35,186 nt of DNA, taken from the NCBI GenBank assembly GCA_934096105.1, contig CAKOLH010000010.1:1-35186 (forward strand). The letters are read 5' to 3'. Positions 7,667 to 14,859 of the stretch are shown piece by piece. The stretch comes from an uncultured Bacilli bacterium. GTDB lineage: Bacteria; Bacillota_I; Bacilli_A; RF39; UBA660. How positions within the stretch are numbered: the stretch's first letter is position 1; every line of letters starts with the position of its first letter. The position numbers and the translations under genes were made by a program. The notes beneath the pieces are model-generated. The model made no database searches and was not told the origin of the DNA. It saw nothing but the letters and a program-made list of their open reading frames with translations.

Positions 7667-8611
7667 ATGAAAAATAAAACTATTACCAAAGTTATAAGAG
7701 TGGATAATGAGACTAAAAAATTAATGAATGACTTTTATAGAGATATGAAAAGAGATAAAACTCCCCCTTATGCTATATTTCAAGCTGATACTGGTGATAC
7801 TATAGTTACTTTATATGAATCTGGTAAAGCAATGTTTCAAGGAGTATCCGCAGATATTGAAGCTGGTATGTGGGAAAGTATTGGTAAAGATAAAGAGAAT
7901 ATTGATTACTTTATAGATAGGGAAGAAGTTAAAGAAAAAAAGGAAGAAACTACTATACCAATAGATATTTCTTCAGTTGGTTCTGATGAAGTTGGTACTG
8001 GTGATTATTATGGACCTATCGTAGTAACTGCATCATATGTAAATAAAGATGATATTCCTTTCTTGACTGAACTTGGAGTTAAAGATTCTAAAAAATTATC
8101 TGATGAACAAATACTAAAAATAGTTCCTAAAATTATTAAGAGAATTAAATATAAAACTATTATGTTATCTAATAAAGAATATAATGAGAATTATGGTAAA
8201 GATATGAATATGAATAAGATAAAGGCTGTACTTCATAATAAAGTATTAACTGAGATGGTTAAGGATAATGAATATGATTATATTGTTGTAGATCAGTTTG
8301 AACCTGAATCATCTTATTATAGGCATTTATCTGAAGTACCTAGTCCTTTGAAGGGAATTACTTTTATTACTAAGGCTGAAGACAAGTGTTTATCTGTTGC
8401 TTGTTCTTCACTAATAAGTAGATATATCTTTGTTAAGGAAATTGATAAACTTGGTGATAAGTATGGTATCTTCTTACCTAAGGGAGCTAATTATTATGTT
8501 GAAGATGTTGGTATTAAATTAGTAGAAAAATATGGGGTAAATGTTTTAAAAGAAGTAGCTAAATTAAATTTTAGTAATACTGATAGAATATTAAAAGAAG
8601 TAAGAAAATAA
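7667..8611 (+). CDS. rnhC: Ribonuclease HIII
   Basis: 314 residues, usual length for RNase HIII, which cuts the RNA strand of RNA/DNA hybrids. Residues 1-90 form the N-terminal TBP-like substrate-binding domain (YAIFQADTGDTIVTLYESGK). The catalytic domain carries VGSDEVGTGDYYGPIVV (Asp107, Glu108), GVKDSKKLSD, IVVDQFE (Asp209) and TKAEDKCLSVACSSLISRY (acidic pair 238-239). ATG 7667 follows AGAGGTGG. It is a lone plus-strand gene with its own terminator overlapping the stop codon. Confidence 0.95.
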   Translation: MKNKTITKVIRVDNETKKLMNDFYRDMKRDKTPPYAIFQADTGDTIVTLYESGKAMFQGVSADIEAGMWESIGKDKENIDYFIDREEVKEKKEETTIPIDISSVGSDEVGTGDYYGPIVVTASYVNKDDIPFLTELGVKDSKKLSDEQILKIVPKIIKRIKYKTIMLSNKEYNENYGKDMNMNKIKAVLHNKVLTEMVKDNEYDYIVVDQFEPESSYYRHLSEVPSPLKGITFITKAEDKCLSVACSSLISRYIFVKEIDKLGDKYGIFLPKGANYYVEDVGIKLVEKYGVNVLKEVAKLNFSNTDRILKEVRK

Positions 8612-8625
8612 TCTTGCTTCTTTTT
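8597..8625 (+). terminator. Terminator overlapping the end of rnhC
   Basis: Stem GAAGTAAGA (8597-8605) pairs with TCTTGCTTC (8612-8620), with one G-T wobble and a six-base loop containing part of the stop codon, followed by TTTTT (8621-8625). Confidence 0.75.
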
Positions 8626-8642
8626 ATAATAAATAGACTATA

Positions 8643-9638
8643 TTAATCTTTATAATATGTTTGATTTTTATTAGTTGGATTATCTGGATATGTCATTTTT
8701 ATTAAATTGTTTTCAATAGCGGGAACTAGATAGTTTTCTCTAAATGAAACTCTAGATTTCATATCTACTAATTTCATTAACTCATTAGCACTATATTTAA
8801 TTCCAGGTTCCATTGTATCAAGTAATTTTTTTATATATGGACTTATATGATTAATTTGATTATTTACTCCAACAATTAAAGTATCTAGTTCTTCATCAAT
8901 CATTTTTAACATAAATTCTATAAATTCAGTTGAATTACCCATTGCATTACAATTAGCAATTACTCTATAGTATTCATCTTGATATTTTTTTATTGCGCTT
9001 TCTATTGGAACATATTCAAATATATCTTCATATTCAGATAAGATAACATTCTGCCACAATCTAGCGGTTCTTCCATTGCCATCACCAAATGGATGTATAA
9101 AGACAAATTCATAATGAAATACTGAAGATAATATTAAGGGATGTATTTCGCTCTTTTTTTCTTTCATCCAATTAAATAGTTGCTCCATAAGTTCTTCTAC
9201 TTGATTTGCTGGTGGACAAACATGTATGCATTTACCATTTTCATCAAAAACTCCTTCGCCAGTACTTCTAAACTTTCCAGATTCCTCTGTAGTTAAATAT
9301 GTCATAATGCCGTGTATTTCTTTTAAATCTTTTATACTATATGGATTTACTTCTTTAATTTTTAAATAAGCATTATAAGCGTTTTTTACTTCTTGTATTT
9401 CTTTTTCTGGTCCAATTACCAATTTACCATCAATAACATCTTTAACTTGACTAAGTGATAAAGAATTTGCCTCTATTGCAAGTGATGAATGAATAGATTT
9501 TATTCTGTTATTTCTTCTTAAGACTGGCATTTTATTTAAATCTTTATAGTTTTCAAGTCCACCGATTTTCTTCATAATTGAAGAAACTTTTTCTAGCATA
9601 ATATTAGTTATTTCAAATGGTGGTATATAATTTTGCAT
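8643..9638 (-). CDS. Fic-domain AMP-transferase-like protein with C-terminal winged helix
   Basis: 331 residues. The Fic motif HPFGDGNGRTAR (182-193) is complete, including catalytic His182; Fic enzymes transfer AMP or related groups from nucleotides to hydroxyl side chains. The N-terminal SSLAIEANS (51-59) matches the class II inhibitory helix, with Glu56 as the inhibitory residue (Ala57 replaces the usual Gly). The last ~60 residues look like a winged helix, as in stand-alone Fic/DUF4172-type proteins that may regulate their own gene. There is no antitoxin-like partner beside it. A consensus promoter lies upstream. Confidence 0.92.
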   Translation of the reverse strand: MQNYIPPFEITNIMLEKVSSIMKKIGGLENYKDLNKMPVLRRNNRIKSIHSSLAIEANSLSLSQVKDVIDGKLVIGPEKEIQEVKNAYNAYLKIKEVNPYSIKDLKEIHGIMTYLTTEESGKFRSTGEGVFDENGKCIHVCPPANQVEELMEQLFNWMKEKKSEIHPLILSSVFHYEFVFIHPFGDGNGRTARLWQNVILSEYEDIFEYVPIESAIKKYQDEYYRVIANCNAMGNSTEFIEFMLKMIDEELDTLIVGVNNQINHISPYIKKLLDTMEPGIKYSANELMKLVDMKSRVSFRENYLVPAIENNLIKMTYPDNPTNKNQTYYKD

Positions 9639-9666
9639 TTAAATCACCTCATTTTTTTCTACTAAT

Positions 9667-9695
9667 ATTATACTATATATATTAATTATAGTCAA
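9667..9695 (-). promoter_or_regulatory. Sigma-A promoter of fic
   Basis: Minus strand TTGACT (9690-9695), a 17-base spacer, TATAAT (9667-9672), about 28 bases upstream of the fic ATG. Confidence 0.8.
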
Positions 9696-9699
9696 TCTA

Positions 9700-9735
9700 C
9701 TTGTATGTTTTCTTGTATGTTTTCTTGTATGTTTT
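9700..9735. repeat. Three perfect tandem copies of a 12-base unit
   Basis: CTTGTATGTTTT occurs at 9700-9711, 9712-9723 and 9724-9735 without mismatch. The last copy includes two bases of the stop codon of the 9734-10057 gene, and the array ends four bases before the fic -35 box. Confidence 0.9.
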
Positions 9736-10057
9736 AGTCATAGACAAACTTACCTAATACTTTAAATACACTCTCTATGCCTTTCTTTAATACATCATTT
9801 ACTTTAGTGGATACTTTGTTGGTACCTCTTGTTAATTTGGTTGTGTAGTCAGTACTGGTATTAACTACATAATCTTCAATACTAACATCCTTACCTTCAC
9901 TTACATCTTTTTCAAACTTCTCCATTGATTCTTTAGTTAAAACTGTTTTATTACGAAGATTATATTCATAATAACCACTTTTTTCTATTACATAGGCTAT
10001 GATAAAGCTTAAGAATAATACTATGAATACTATTTTTAATATTTTTTTCTTATCCAT
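9734..10057 (-). CDS. Small single-pass membrane protein downstream of spoIIP
   Basis: 107 residues from ATG 10057, chosen because AAGGTG lies at the right distance. Residues 1-6 are basic, residues 7-23 form one membrane helix, and the remaining ~80 residues are charged and probably outside the cell. The start overlaps spoIIP by 8 bases, indicating translational coupling and a possible link to SpoIIP function. No recognised domain. Confidence 0.75.
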   Translation of the reverse strand: MDKKKILKIVFIVLFLSFIIAYVIEKSGYYEYNLRNKTVLTKESMEKFEKDVSEGKDVSIEDYVVNTSTDYTTKLTRGTNKVSTKVNDVLKKGIESVFKVLGKFVYD

Positions 10058-11054
10058 TATTATCACCTTTTATATAGTAATATAATATGTTAGATATTGC
10101 TTCAGTAGTATTAAGTACTTCATCGATATTGTTATCTACTCCTCCTACTTCAATTAAAATACTATTAGGACTGATATCTTGGTTATATATACCGTCTACT
10201 CCAGGGCCTTCTTTTTTATAGATACCTCTAGATAAACCTTTATAATATTTATTGAATAAGTTATTTAAGTCTTCGCTTAATTTTAGATTATCTTTATAAT
10301 TATCATGTTCTAATCCTACGACAAAGAGTATTCTGGCATAGTCTTTACCATTTATGTTTACACTAGTTACATTTTTATTTACTGAGTCTCTATGAATGTC
10401 AATAAAATATTTTAGAGTACTATATTTATTCTTTTTATCTAAGATAAATATTCGTGAGGCTTTATATGAACTAGCATGATTCCAATTATTTATACTTAAG
10501 AATTCGGATAAGTTAGAATCTTCAACTATCGTGGATAGTCCTTTACTATTTAGTTTTTCTTTTAATAAGTAAGAAGCCATTAATACATTGGGTGTTATTC
10601 CATAGATATCTAAGTTTGAACTATTATAGTTTTCTAATTGATGTGAATTATAAATATATATAATAGGACTATCTATATCTACAGGATTTGGATCTTCAAT
10701 ATAAGAACTTATCTTTTTTAATTCTTCTAGATTACTATAGTCATCGTTATGTTCATAATCTTTATTAGAGGAGGTTATACTCCTATCAAGAATTGAACTA
10801 GGATTAGTAAAGTCTATACTAAACAAAAACTTAGTACTGTTATTAACAATATTTATTAGTTTGTAATCGCCAATTAGATGAGAATTACCTCCTTTTAAGA
10901 GAAAGTTAATAAATTCTTTATTATTTATGTTATTACTATTTTTTAAAGAATAATAAAAAGTTATGGAAAAGATTATATATATTACTATGATATAGATAAA
11001 TGATAGTTTTATTTTTTTCTTTACTATTTTTTTTAATTTCATTTTACCATTCAT
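10050..11054 (-). CDS. spoIIP: SpoIIP-type N-acetylmuramoyl-L-alanine amidase
   Basis: 334 residues with one N-terminal membrane helix (18-37) and an extracytoplasmic amidase domain from ~130. Family hallmarks are IYIYNSHQLENY, which keeps the zinc His138 and Glu141 of the usual HThTSE motif, FIDIHRDS (His221), and NQDISPNSILIEVGGVDN with the catalytic-type Glu302. In spore formers SpoIIP cuts septal peptidoglycan with SpoIID and SpoIIM to drive engulfment of the forespore. Here it is coupled to a small membrane protein; gpr, which often sits beside spoIIP, is absent. Whether the organism sporulates cannot be told from this window. ATG 11054 follows AGGTGATGA. Confidence 0.9.
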   Translation of the reverse strand: MNGKMKLKKIVKKKIKLSFIYIIVIYIIFSITFYYSLKNSNNINNKEFINFLLKGGNSHLIGDYKLINIVNNSTKFLFSIDFTNPSSILDRSITSSNKDYEHNDDYSNLEELKKISSYIEDPNPVDIDSPIIYIYNSHQLENYNSSNLDIYGITPNVLMASYLLKEKLNSKGLSTIVEDSNLSEFLSINNWNHASSYKASRIFILDKKNKYSTLKYFIDIHRDSVNKNVTSVNINGKDYARILFVVGLEHDNYKDNLKLSEDLNNLFNKYYKGLSRGIYKKEGPGVDGIYNQDISPNSILIEVGGVDNNIDEVLNTTEAISNILYYYIKGDNNG

Positions 11055-11104
11055 GATATCATCACCTAGTAATAATATATAACATTAGTTAATAGTTTTA
11101 TGTC

Positions 11105-11128
11105 GAAAAAAAGTAGGTTACCCTACTT
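11105..11128 (-). terminator. Intrinsic terminator after the acidic membrane-protein gene
   Basis: Minus strand AAGTAGG, loop GTAA, CCTACTT, then a run of Ts (complement of 11106-11110 plus stem). It overlaps the stop codon at 11127. Confidence 0.85.
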
Positions 11129-11888
11129 ATTGTAAATCTGTTCTAAAGTTTTTTAGTTCATCAATAAATTCATCTGTTTCTTCATCATCAGTAATATTGT
11201 ATATTTTATCTTTTACTTTTAATAATTCATCATAACTTATTATTGCTTCTTCTTCTTGTTTTCTTTCATAGTCAGTTAGTTCTATATTAGATGGCTTTAT
11301 TTCTTCTTCCATTCTTTCAACAATGTCTGAAGCAAACTTCATATTATCATTTACTTCATAAGCGTCTTCCATTGCTTCAAGTGGAGATAAAGCATCTTCA
11401 TGGAAATCTATACCTGTCAGAATATCCTCATTTGTATGATAGTCTTCCTTTGGTAATTCTTCTCTACTTGATAATTCTCTATCAATATGAATTGGTGATG
11501 TTTGAACTCTTTTTTCTCTTAAAACATTCTTTGTATATAAACCATTATTATTAGTATTTACTGGTATTTTTTCTTCTTTTACTTCTTCTTTTACTTCTTC
11601 TACTTTTTCTAATTCTTTTGGTTCAATTATTTCTTGTTTTGGTAATTCTTCTACTATTTCTTTAGGTTCTTCTTTTATTTCATTAAATATTAATGGAGTA
11701 TCTTCATGAGTATCATTTAATTCTTCTTTAATACTATTTTCTTTTAGATATTTAGATAATTTTCTATTTTTTAGTAGAAGTACCACAAGTAGAAAAATAA
11801 CAAATACAAAAAGAAATACTACTATCCAAAAGAAAAATAAACCATTACTTGATAAATTGTTATAGAAATCATTAAATGAATTTATCAT
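11127..11888 (-). CDS. Membrane-anchored acidic, Glu/Lys-rich cytoplasmic protein
   Basis: 253 residues from ATG 11888 (AGAGGTG upstream). Residues ~17-39 form one very hydrophobic helix; the rest is strongly acidic with runs rich in Glu, Pro and Lys (residues ~75-115) and probably largely disordered or coiled. By the positive-inside rule (KNRK after the helix) the long tail lies in the cytoplasm, a bitopic layout seen in scaffold or division-linked proteins, but there is no sequence evidence of such a role. It overlaps rsmE by 17 bases. Family not recognised. Confidence 0.75.
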   Translation of the reverse strand: MINSFNDFYNNLSSNGLFFFWIVVFLFVFVIFLLVVLLLKNRKLSKYLKENSIKEELNDTHEDTPLIFNEIKEEPKEIVEELPKQEIIEPKELEKVEEVKEEVKEEKIPVNTNNNGLYTKNVLREKRVQTSPIHIDRELSSREELPKEDYHTNEDILTGIDFHEDALSPLEAMEDAYEVNDNMKFASDIVERMEEEIKPSNIELTDYERKQEEEAIISYDELLKVKDKIYNITDDEETDEFIDELKNFRTDLQ

Positions 11889-12609
11889 TATATTCACCTC
11901 TTACTGCGATAAAGTTAAATACTGCGCCAGCATATATGGCAGCAGTTTCCACTCTAAATATTAGGTCTCCAAAAGATACTGGATTATAATTATTTTCTAA
12001 TAAATATGTCTCTTCTTTAGGACTTATTCCACCTTCTGGACCTATTACCATTATAATTTTAGCACAATCTTTTATGCTTTGTAAATAGTAATTTAGTAAT
12101 TTATCTTTTTCTTTTGTAGAAGCTACTAATTTGATATCATAATCTAGATTTACTAAATCTTTAATACTCATGATATCGGTTATTTCTGGGATATCTGTTC
12201 TCTTAGATTGCTCACTAGCCTCCTTGCAGATCACTTGCCATCTTACTTTTTTCTTATTAAATCTTTCTTTATCTAATTTAACAACGCTTCTTTCCATATC
12301 GACTGGAATTATTCTTGATACACCTAGTTCGGTTAGTTTTTGAAGAATTAAATCTATCTTTTGTTCTTTTACTAAACCTATGGCTATTGTTAATTCTATA
12401 TTTAGTTTATTTTCTTTACTAATAGTATCCTCTACTGAAAGAGTTAATGGATCTAGATTATCTATATTACATATATATAATACTTTATCATATACTACTT
12501 CTATTTTATCATTTATATTCATTCGCATAACATTCTTAATATGATGAATATCTGACTCTTCAAGTATTAAGTTATTTTGTTCTTTTCTTTTGGCGAAATA
12601 TCTTTGCAT
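11872..12609 (-). CDS. rsmE: 16S rRNA (uracil1498-N3)-methyltransferase
   Basis: 245 residues, SPOUT/RsmE family. It methylates U1498 of 16S rRNA with S-adenosylmethionine. Diagnostic are the N-terminal MQRYFAK, KEASEQSKRTDIPEI, the SAM-binding knot IGPEGGIS, and FRVETAAIYAGAV near the end. ATG 12609 is chosen since RsmE proteins begin MQRYF; a GTG three codons upstream is less likely. It overlaps the PAP2 gene by 38 bases and the next gene by 17, so the three are one operon. Confidence 0.95.
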   Translation of the reverse strand: MQRYFAKRKEQNNLILEESDIHHIKNVMRMNINDKIEVVYDKVLYICNIDNLDPLTLSVEDTISKENKLNIELTIAIGLVKEQKIDLILQKLTELGVSRIIPVDMERSVVKLDKERFNKKKVRWQVICKEASEQSKRTDIPEITDIMSIKDLVNLDYDIKLVASTKEKDKLLNYYLQSIKDCAKIIMVIGPEGGISPKEETYLLENNYNPVSFGDLIFRVETAAIYAGAVFNFIAVRGEYNDKFI

Positions 12610-13234
12610 ATATACCACTCTCTTCTAGATTTATTTTCTTTTTTCTTATTATATAATACATTGGAACTATTATAAAGGCTCCGAGTACATCTACGATTAC
12701 ATGTTGTTTTATGAATACTGTTGATAACATTATTAATACTGATGTTATTGTTATTAATATTTTGTATTCTTTTTTTATTTCTTTGACATCTAATGTGGAT
12801 ATTATAAATAATATGGCTAAGGCACAATGGGCTGATGGAAATAGATTTACTGGAGTATCTACTTTGTATATGATATTTATTATCCATGTTGAAATGCTAT
12901 CTACTACTAGTGGTTCTCTAGTCATAGTGGTTGGTAATAGTATAAATATTATTCCTTCAAATAATGCATATATTAGACATGTTACTATGTATCTATCAAA
13001 TACTTTTTTGTTATATTTTAATATTAGTAATGGTATTAAGAATAATAATAAATACCACAAGACATAGAATATTATAAAGGCTGGTATAAATGGTATCATA
13101 TTATCTAAATAGTTATTTAGATGCATTGGTGTACCTTGAAATAGTTTAGTTATACTATATACTGATGTTTGAAATAGAAAGGTACATACTAATATTATTA
13201 TTCTATTTTTATTTTCTTTAATATACTTCTTCAT
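12572..13234 (-). CDS. PAP2-superfamily membrane phosphatase
   Basis: 220 residues, about six membrane segments. The second and third PAP2 motifs are clear: FPSAHCAL (Ser134, His136) and STVFIKQHVIVD (catalytic His178, Asp182). The first motif (KxxxxxxRP) is degenerate; TTMTREP at 102-108 is the likely remnant. Such enzymes dephosphorylate membrane lipid phosphates, for example phosphatidate or undecaprenyl diphosphate, or transfer lipid head groups; the substrate is not evident. ATG 13234 follows AGAGGTG. First gene of the operon with rsmE. Confidence 0.85.
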   Translation of the reverse strand: MKKYIKENKNRIIILVCTFLFQTSVYSITKLFQGTPMHLNNYLDNMIPFIPAFIIFYVLWYLLLFLIPLLILKYNKKVFDRYIVTCLIYALFEGIIFILLPTTMTREPLVVDSISTWIINIIYKVDTPVNLFPSAHCALAILFIISTLDVKEIKKEYKILITITSVLIMLSTVFIKQHVIVDVLGAFIIVPMYYIIRKKKINLEESGIYAKIFRQKKRTK

Positions 13235-13289
13235 ATTTACACCTCTTACTACATTATATTGCCTTTAGATAATTATATCATACAAAAGG

Positions 13290-13314
13290 AAAAAGAGATA
13301 TAATTTTATCTCTT
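13290..13314 (-). terminator. Terminator downstream of the 13427-13618 gene
   Basis: Stem AAGAGATA (13293-13300) and TATCTCTT (13307-13314) with a six-base loop; on the minus strand a run of Ts (complement of 13290-13294) follows. Confidence 0.55.
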
Positions 13315-13328
13315 ATTTATTTTATTTC

Positions 13329-13415
13329 ACTTTAAGCTTATAATCTTAAAGTTTTAGATTAAGCCTAATTCTTAGTCTTAATCTAATGTATCTACATACC
13401 TATTATATATAAGCC
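13329..13415 (+). repeat. Paired-hairpin element 5 with downstream box
   Basis: Hairpin 13329-13336/13345-13352 (loop CTTATAAT) and hairpin 13355-13363/13377-13385 (loop CCTAATTCTTAGT) are followed at 13400-13415 by CTATTATATATAAGCC. That box is shared exactly with the elements at 14777-14792 and 19897-19912. The orientation (loop consensus on the minus strand) is opposite to the four elements that follow minus-strand genes. Confidence 0.75.
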
Positions 13416-13426
13416 ATAAATATATA

Positions 13427-13618
13427 TTATGATGCTATTCTAAATACTTTAGCACTAAATTCTTGCATACTTTTATTTTCTGCATAATCTAATACTTTAT
13501 TATAGTTATCTAGTAATGCTTCATAAATTTCTTCAACAGTTTTACTTGTAACAACTGCTATTTTAGTGGTTCCATAAGCAAATCCTTCTTTTACTTTTTT
13601 ACAGATTATTCTTGTCAT
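13427..13618 (-). CDS. Small hypothetical protein (63 residues)
   Basis: 63 residues, mixed charge, no membrane segment or cysteine pair beyond a single Cys6. It has a modest ribosome site (GAAAG) and a TATAAT about 20 bases upstream. A likely terminator follows at 13290-13314. The amphipathic central part (TVEEIYEALLDNYNKVLDYAEN) suggests a helical protein. Family unknown; codon usage looks like its neighbours. Confidence 0.6.
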   Translation of the reverse strand: MTRIICKKVKEGFAYGTTKIAVVTSKTVEEIYEALLDNYNKVLDYAENKSMQEFSAKVFRIAS

Positions 13619-13680
13619 TATATAATCTTTCTATTATAGGAATATCATATTTTTTACTTTTTGAATAGTATTTTTTTAAT

Positions 13681-13710
13681 AAAAAAAGAAAGAGAATTAA
13701 TCTGCTTTCT
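13681..13710 (-). terminator. Terminator of the Asn-rich membrane-protein gene
   Basis: Minus strand AGAAAG-C-AGA, loop, TCTCTTTCT, followed by TTTTTT. The stem 13687-13710 has one bulged base and ends eight bases after the stop. Confidence 0.75.
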
Positions 13711-13717
13711 AATACTT

Positions 13718-14635
13718 TTACTCACTCTTATATACTTCAACTAGTGAACTATAGCCACCAGTAGGAACTCTAAATCCTTTAGATCCTTTACTATACATAT
13801 CTCCAATTACATATCCTTTTATATTATCTAGGTTACCTAATGTATCTTTCCAATTTTCTATATTACAAGAAATATATACATTTTTAGTCTCACCTGGTTT
13901 AATTATATATGCTGTTTCTGAGATAGCTGGTGAATAAGCACCACCGCCTCTAGAAAAGTTACCACATATTTGTGTTTTCCTCTCACCTGATAAGGAATCA
14001 TAAGAAACAAATGTGTTATAATTAATTTTATCCTTACTATTGTATGCCTGTTGTAATTCTTCAGAATCAGTAGGATAAACAACTCCAACTACTAAAGATT
14101 TACTACTATTATTTTTCACACTAAATAATTGTACTATTGATAGAGTTTTACTATTTTCATAACCTTCTTTAACATATGCTTTATCTAACATTTTTAATTC
14201 TAATCCTATACTATCAACTTTACCTGAAGTGCCATAGTCAAATGCATCACTACTAGCATTATTATTAGTGTTATTATTTGTACCACTATTACCTGAATTA
14301 TTATCACTTGAACTATTGTTACCTTGATTATTATTATTATTGTCTATACTTGATGAACCATTGTTATTTGTTCCATTTTGATTTCCATTCAAGCTACTAT
14401 CTTTTTTATTTAAAGCAAATGCTCCAAATACTACTAGTGCTACAACTACTGCAATAATTATATATTTTGTTTTACTACTTGATGGCTTGTTATTATTATT
14501 TTGTGGGGTATTATTATATTGCTGTCCATTATAATTGGTATTCATGCCTTGATTGTTGTTCATATTCATGTTATTATTCATATTCATATTGTTATTCATA
14601 TTAGTGTTATTATTCATATTTTGATCGTTATACAT
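13718..14635 (-). CDS. Asn/Met-rich single-pass membrane protein with extracytoplasmic domain
   Basis: 305 residues. Residues 1-52 are a low-complexity Asn/Met tract with repeats of the type MNNNMN; residues 58-76 form one membrane helix; residues ~78-130 are an Asn/Ser/Gly linker; residues ~135-305 form a compact domain with two Cys (ICGNF, ISCNIENW), resembling the DUF4352/telokin-like domains of Bacillota secreted proteins. That assignment is tentative. A near-perfect sigma-A promoter and a terminator make it a single-gene unit. The cytoplasmic Asn/Met tail is unusual. Confidence 0.8.
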   Translation of the reverse strand: MYNDQNMNNNTNMNNNMNMNNNMNMNNNQGMNTNYNGQQYNNTPQNNNNKPSSSKTKYIIIAVVVALVVFGAFALNKKDSSLNGNQNGTNNNGSSSIDNNNNNQGNNSSSDNNSGNSGTNNNTNNNASSDAFDYGTSGKVDSIGLELKMLDKAYVKEGYENSKTLSIVQLFSVKNNSSKSLVVGVVYPTDSEELQQAYNSKDKINYNTFVSYDSLSGERKTQICGNFSRGGGAYSPAISETAYIIKPGETKNVYISCNIENWKDTLGNLDNIKGYVIGDMYSKGSKGFRVPTGGYSSLVEVYKSE

Positions 14636-14663
14636 TTTCTTATTACCTACTTTCTATATTTAA

Positions 14664-14692
14664 ATTATAAAGTAATAAAATTTCTTTGTCAA
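14664..14692 (-). promoter_or_regulatory. Sigma-A promoter of the Asn-rich membrane-protein gene
   Basis: Minus strand TTGACA (14687-14692), a 17-base spacer, TATAAT (14664-14669), about 30 bases before the ATG. Confidence 0.85.
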
Positions 14693-14775
14693 TATTATTT
14701 TTTACTTTACATTATTAGTTTACATTAAATTAATATAATTATACTTACTAATATTATACTCTAAATATATATCTA

Positions 14776-14853
14776 TGGCTTATATATAATAGACTTTATT
14801 TTGAGACTAAAATTAGGCTCAAAATAACGCTCTAAGACTTTAGACTTAGAGCG
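14776..14853 (-). repeat. Paired-hairpin element 2 after dnaJ; left arm of a 33-base inverted repeat
   Basis: Hairpin 14828-14836/14845-14853 (GC-richer, loop ACTTTAGA) lies just after the dnaJ stop and, read on the minus strand, is followed by TTATTTT, so it can terminate the operon. The second hairpin is 14796-14805/14818-14827. The box CTATTATATATAAGCC follows on the minus strand (14777-14792). Bases 14776-14808 are the exact reverse complement of 19881-19913 upstream of hrcA. Confidence 0.85.
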
Positions 14854-14859
14854 CATATA

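Noticed and set aside
8643..9638. Fic toxin-antitoxin pair
   Set aside because: The inhibitory helix is within the same protein and no small antitoxin gene is adjacent; a stand-alone class II-type Fic fits better.
9700..9735. Start of a CRISPR array
   Set aside because: Units are 12 bases and directly adjacent, with no spacers and no cas genes.
12567..12887. Minus-strand frame overlapping rsmE and the PAP2 gene
   Set aside because: Different frame of the PAP2 gene; Asn/Lys/Ser-rich composition typical of a frame shadow, and PAP2 motifs are in the other frame.
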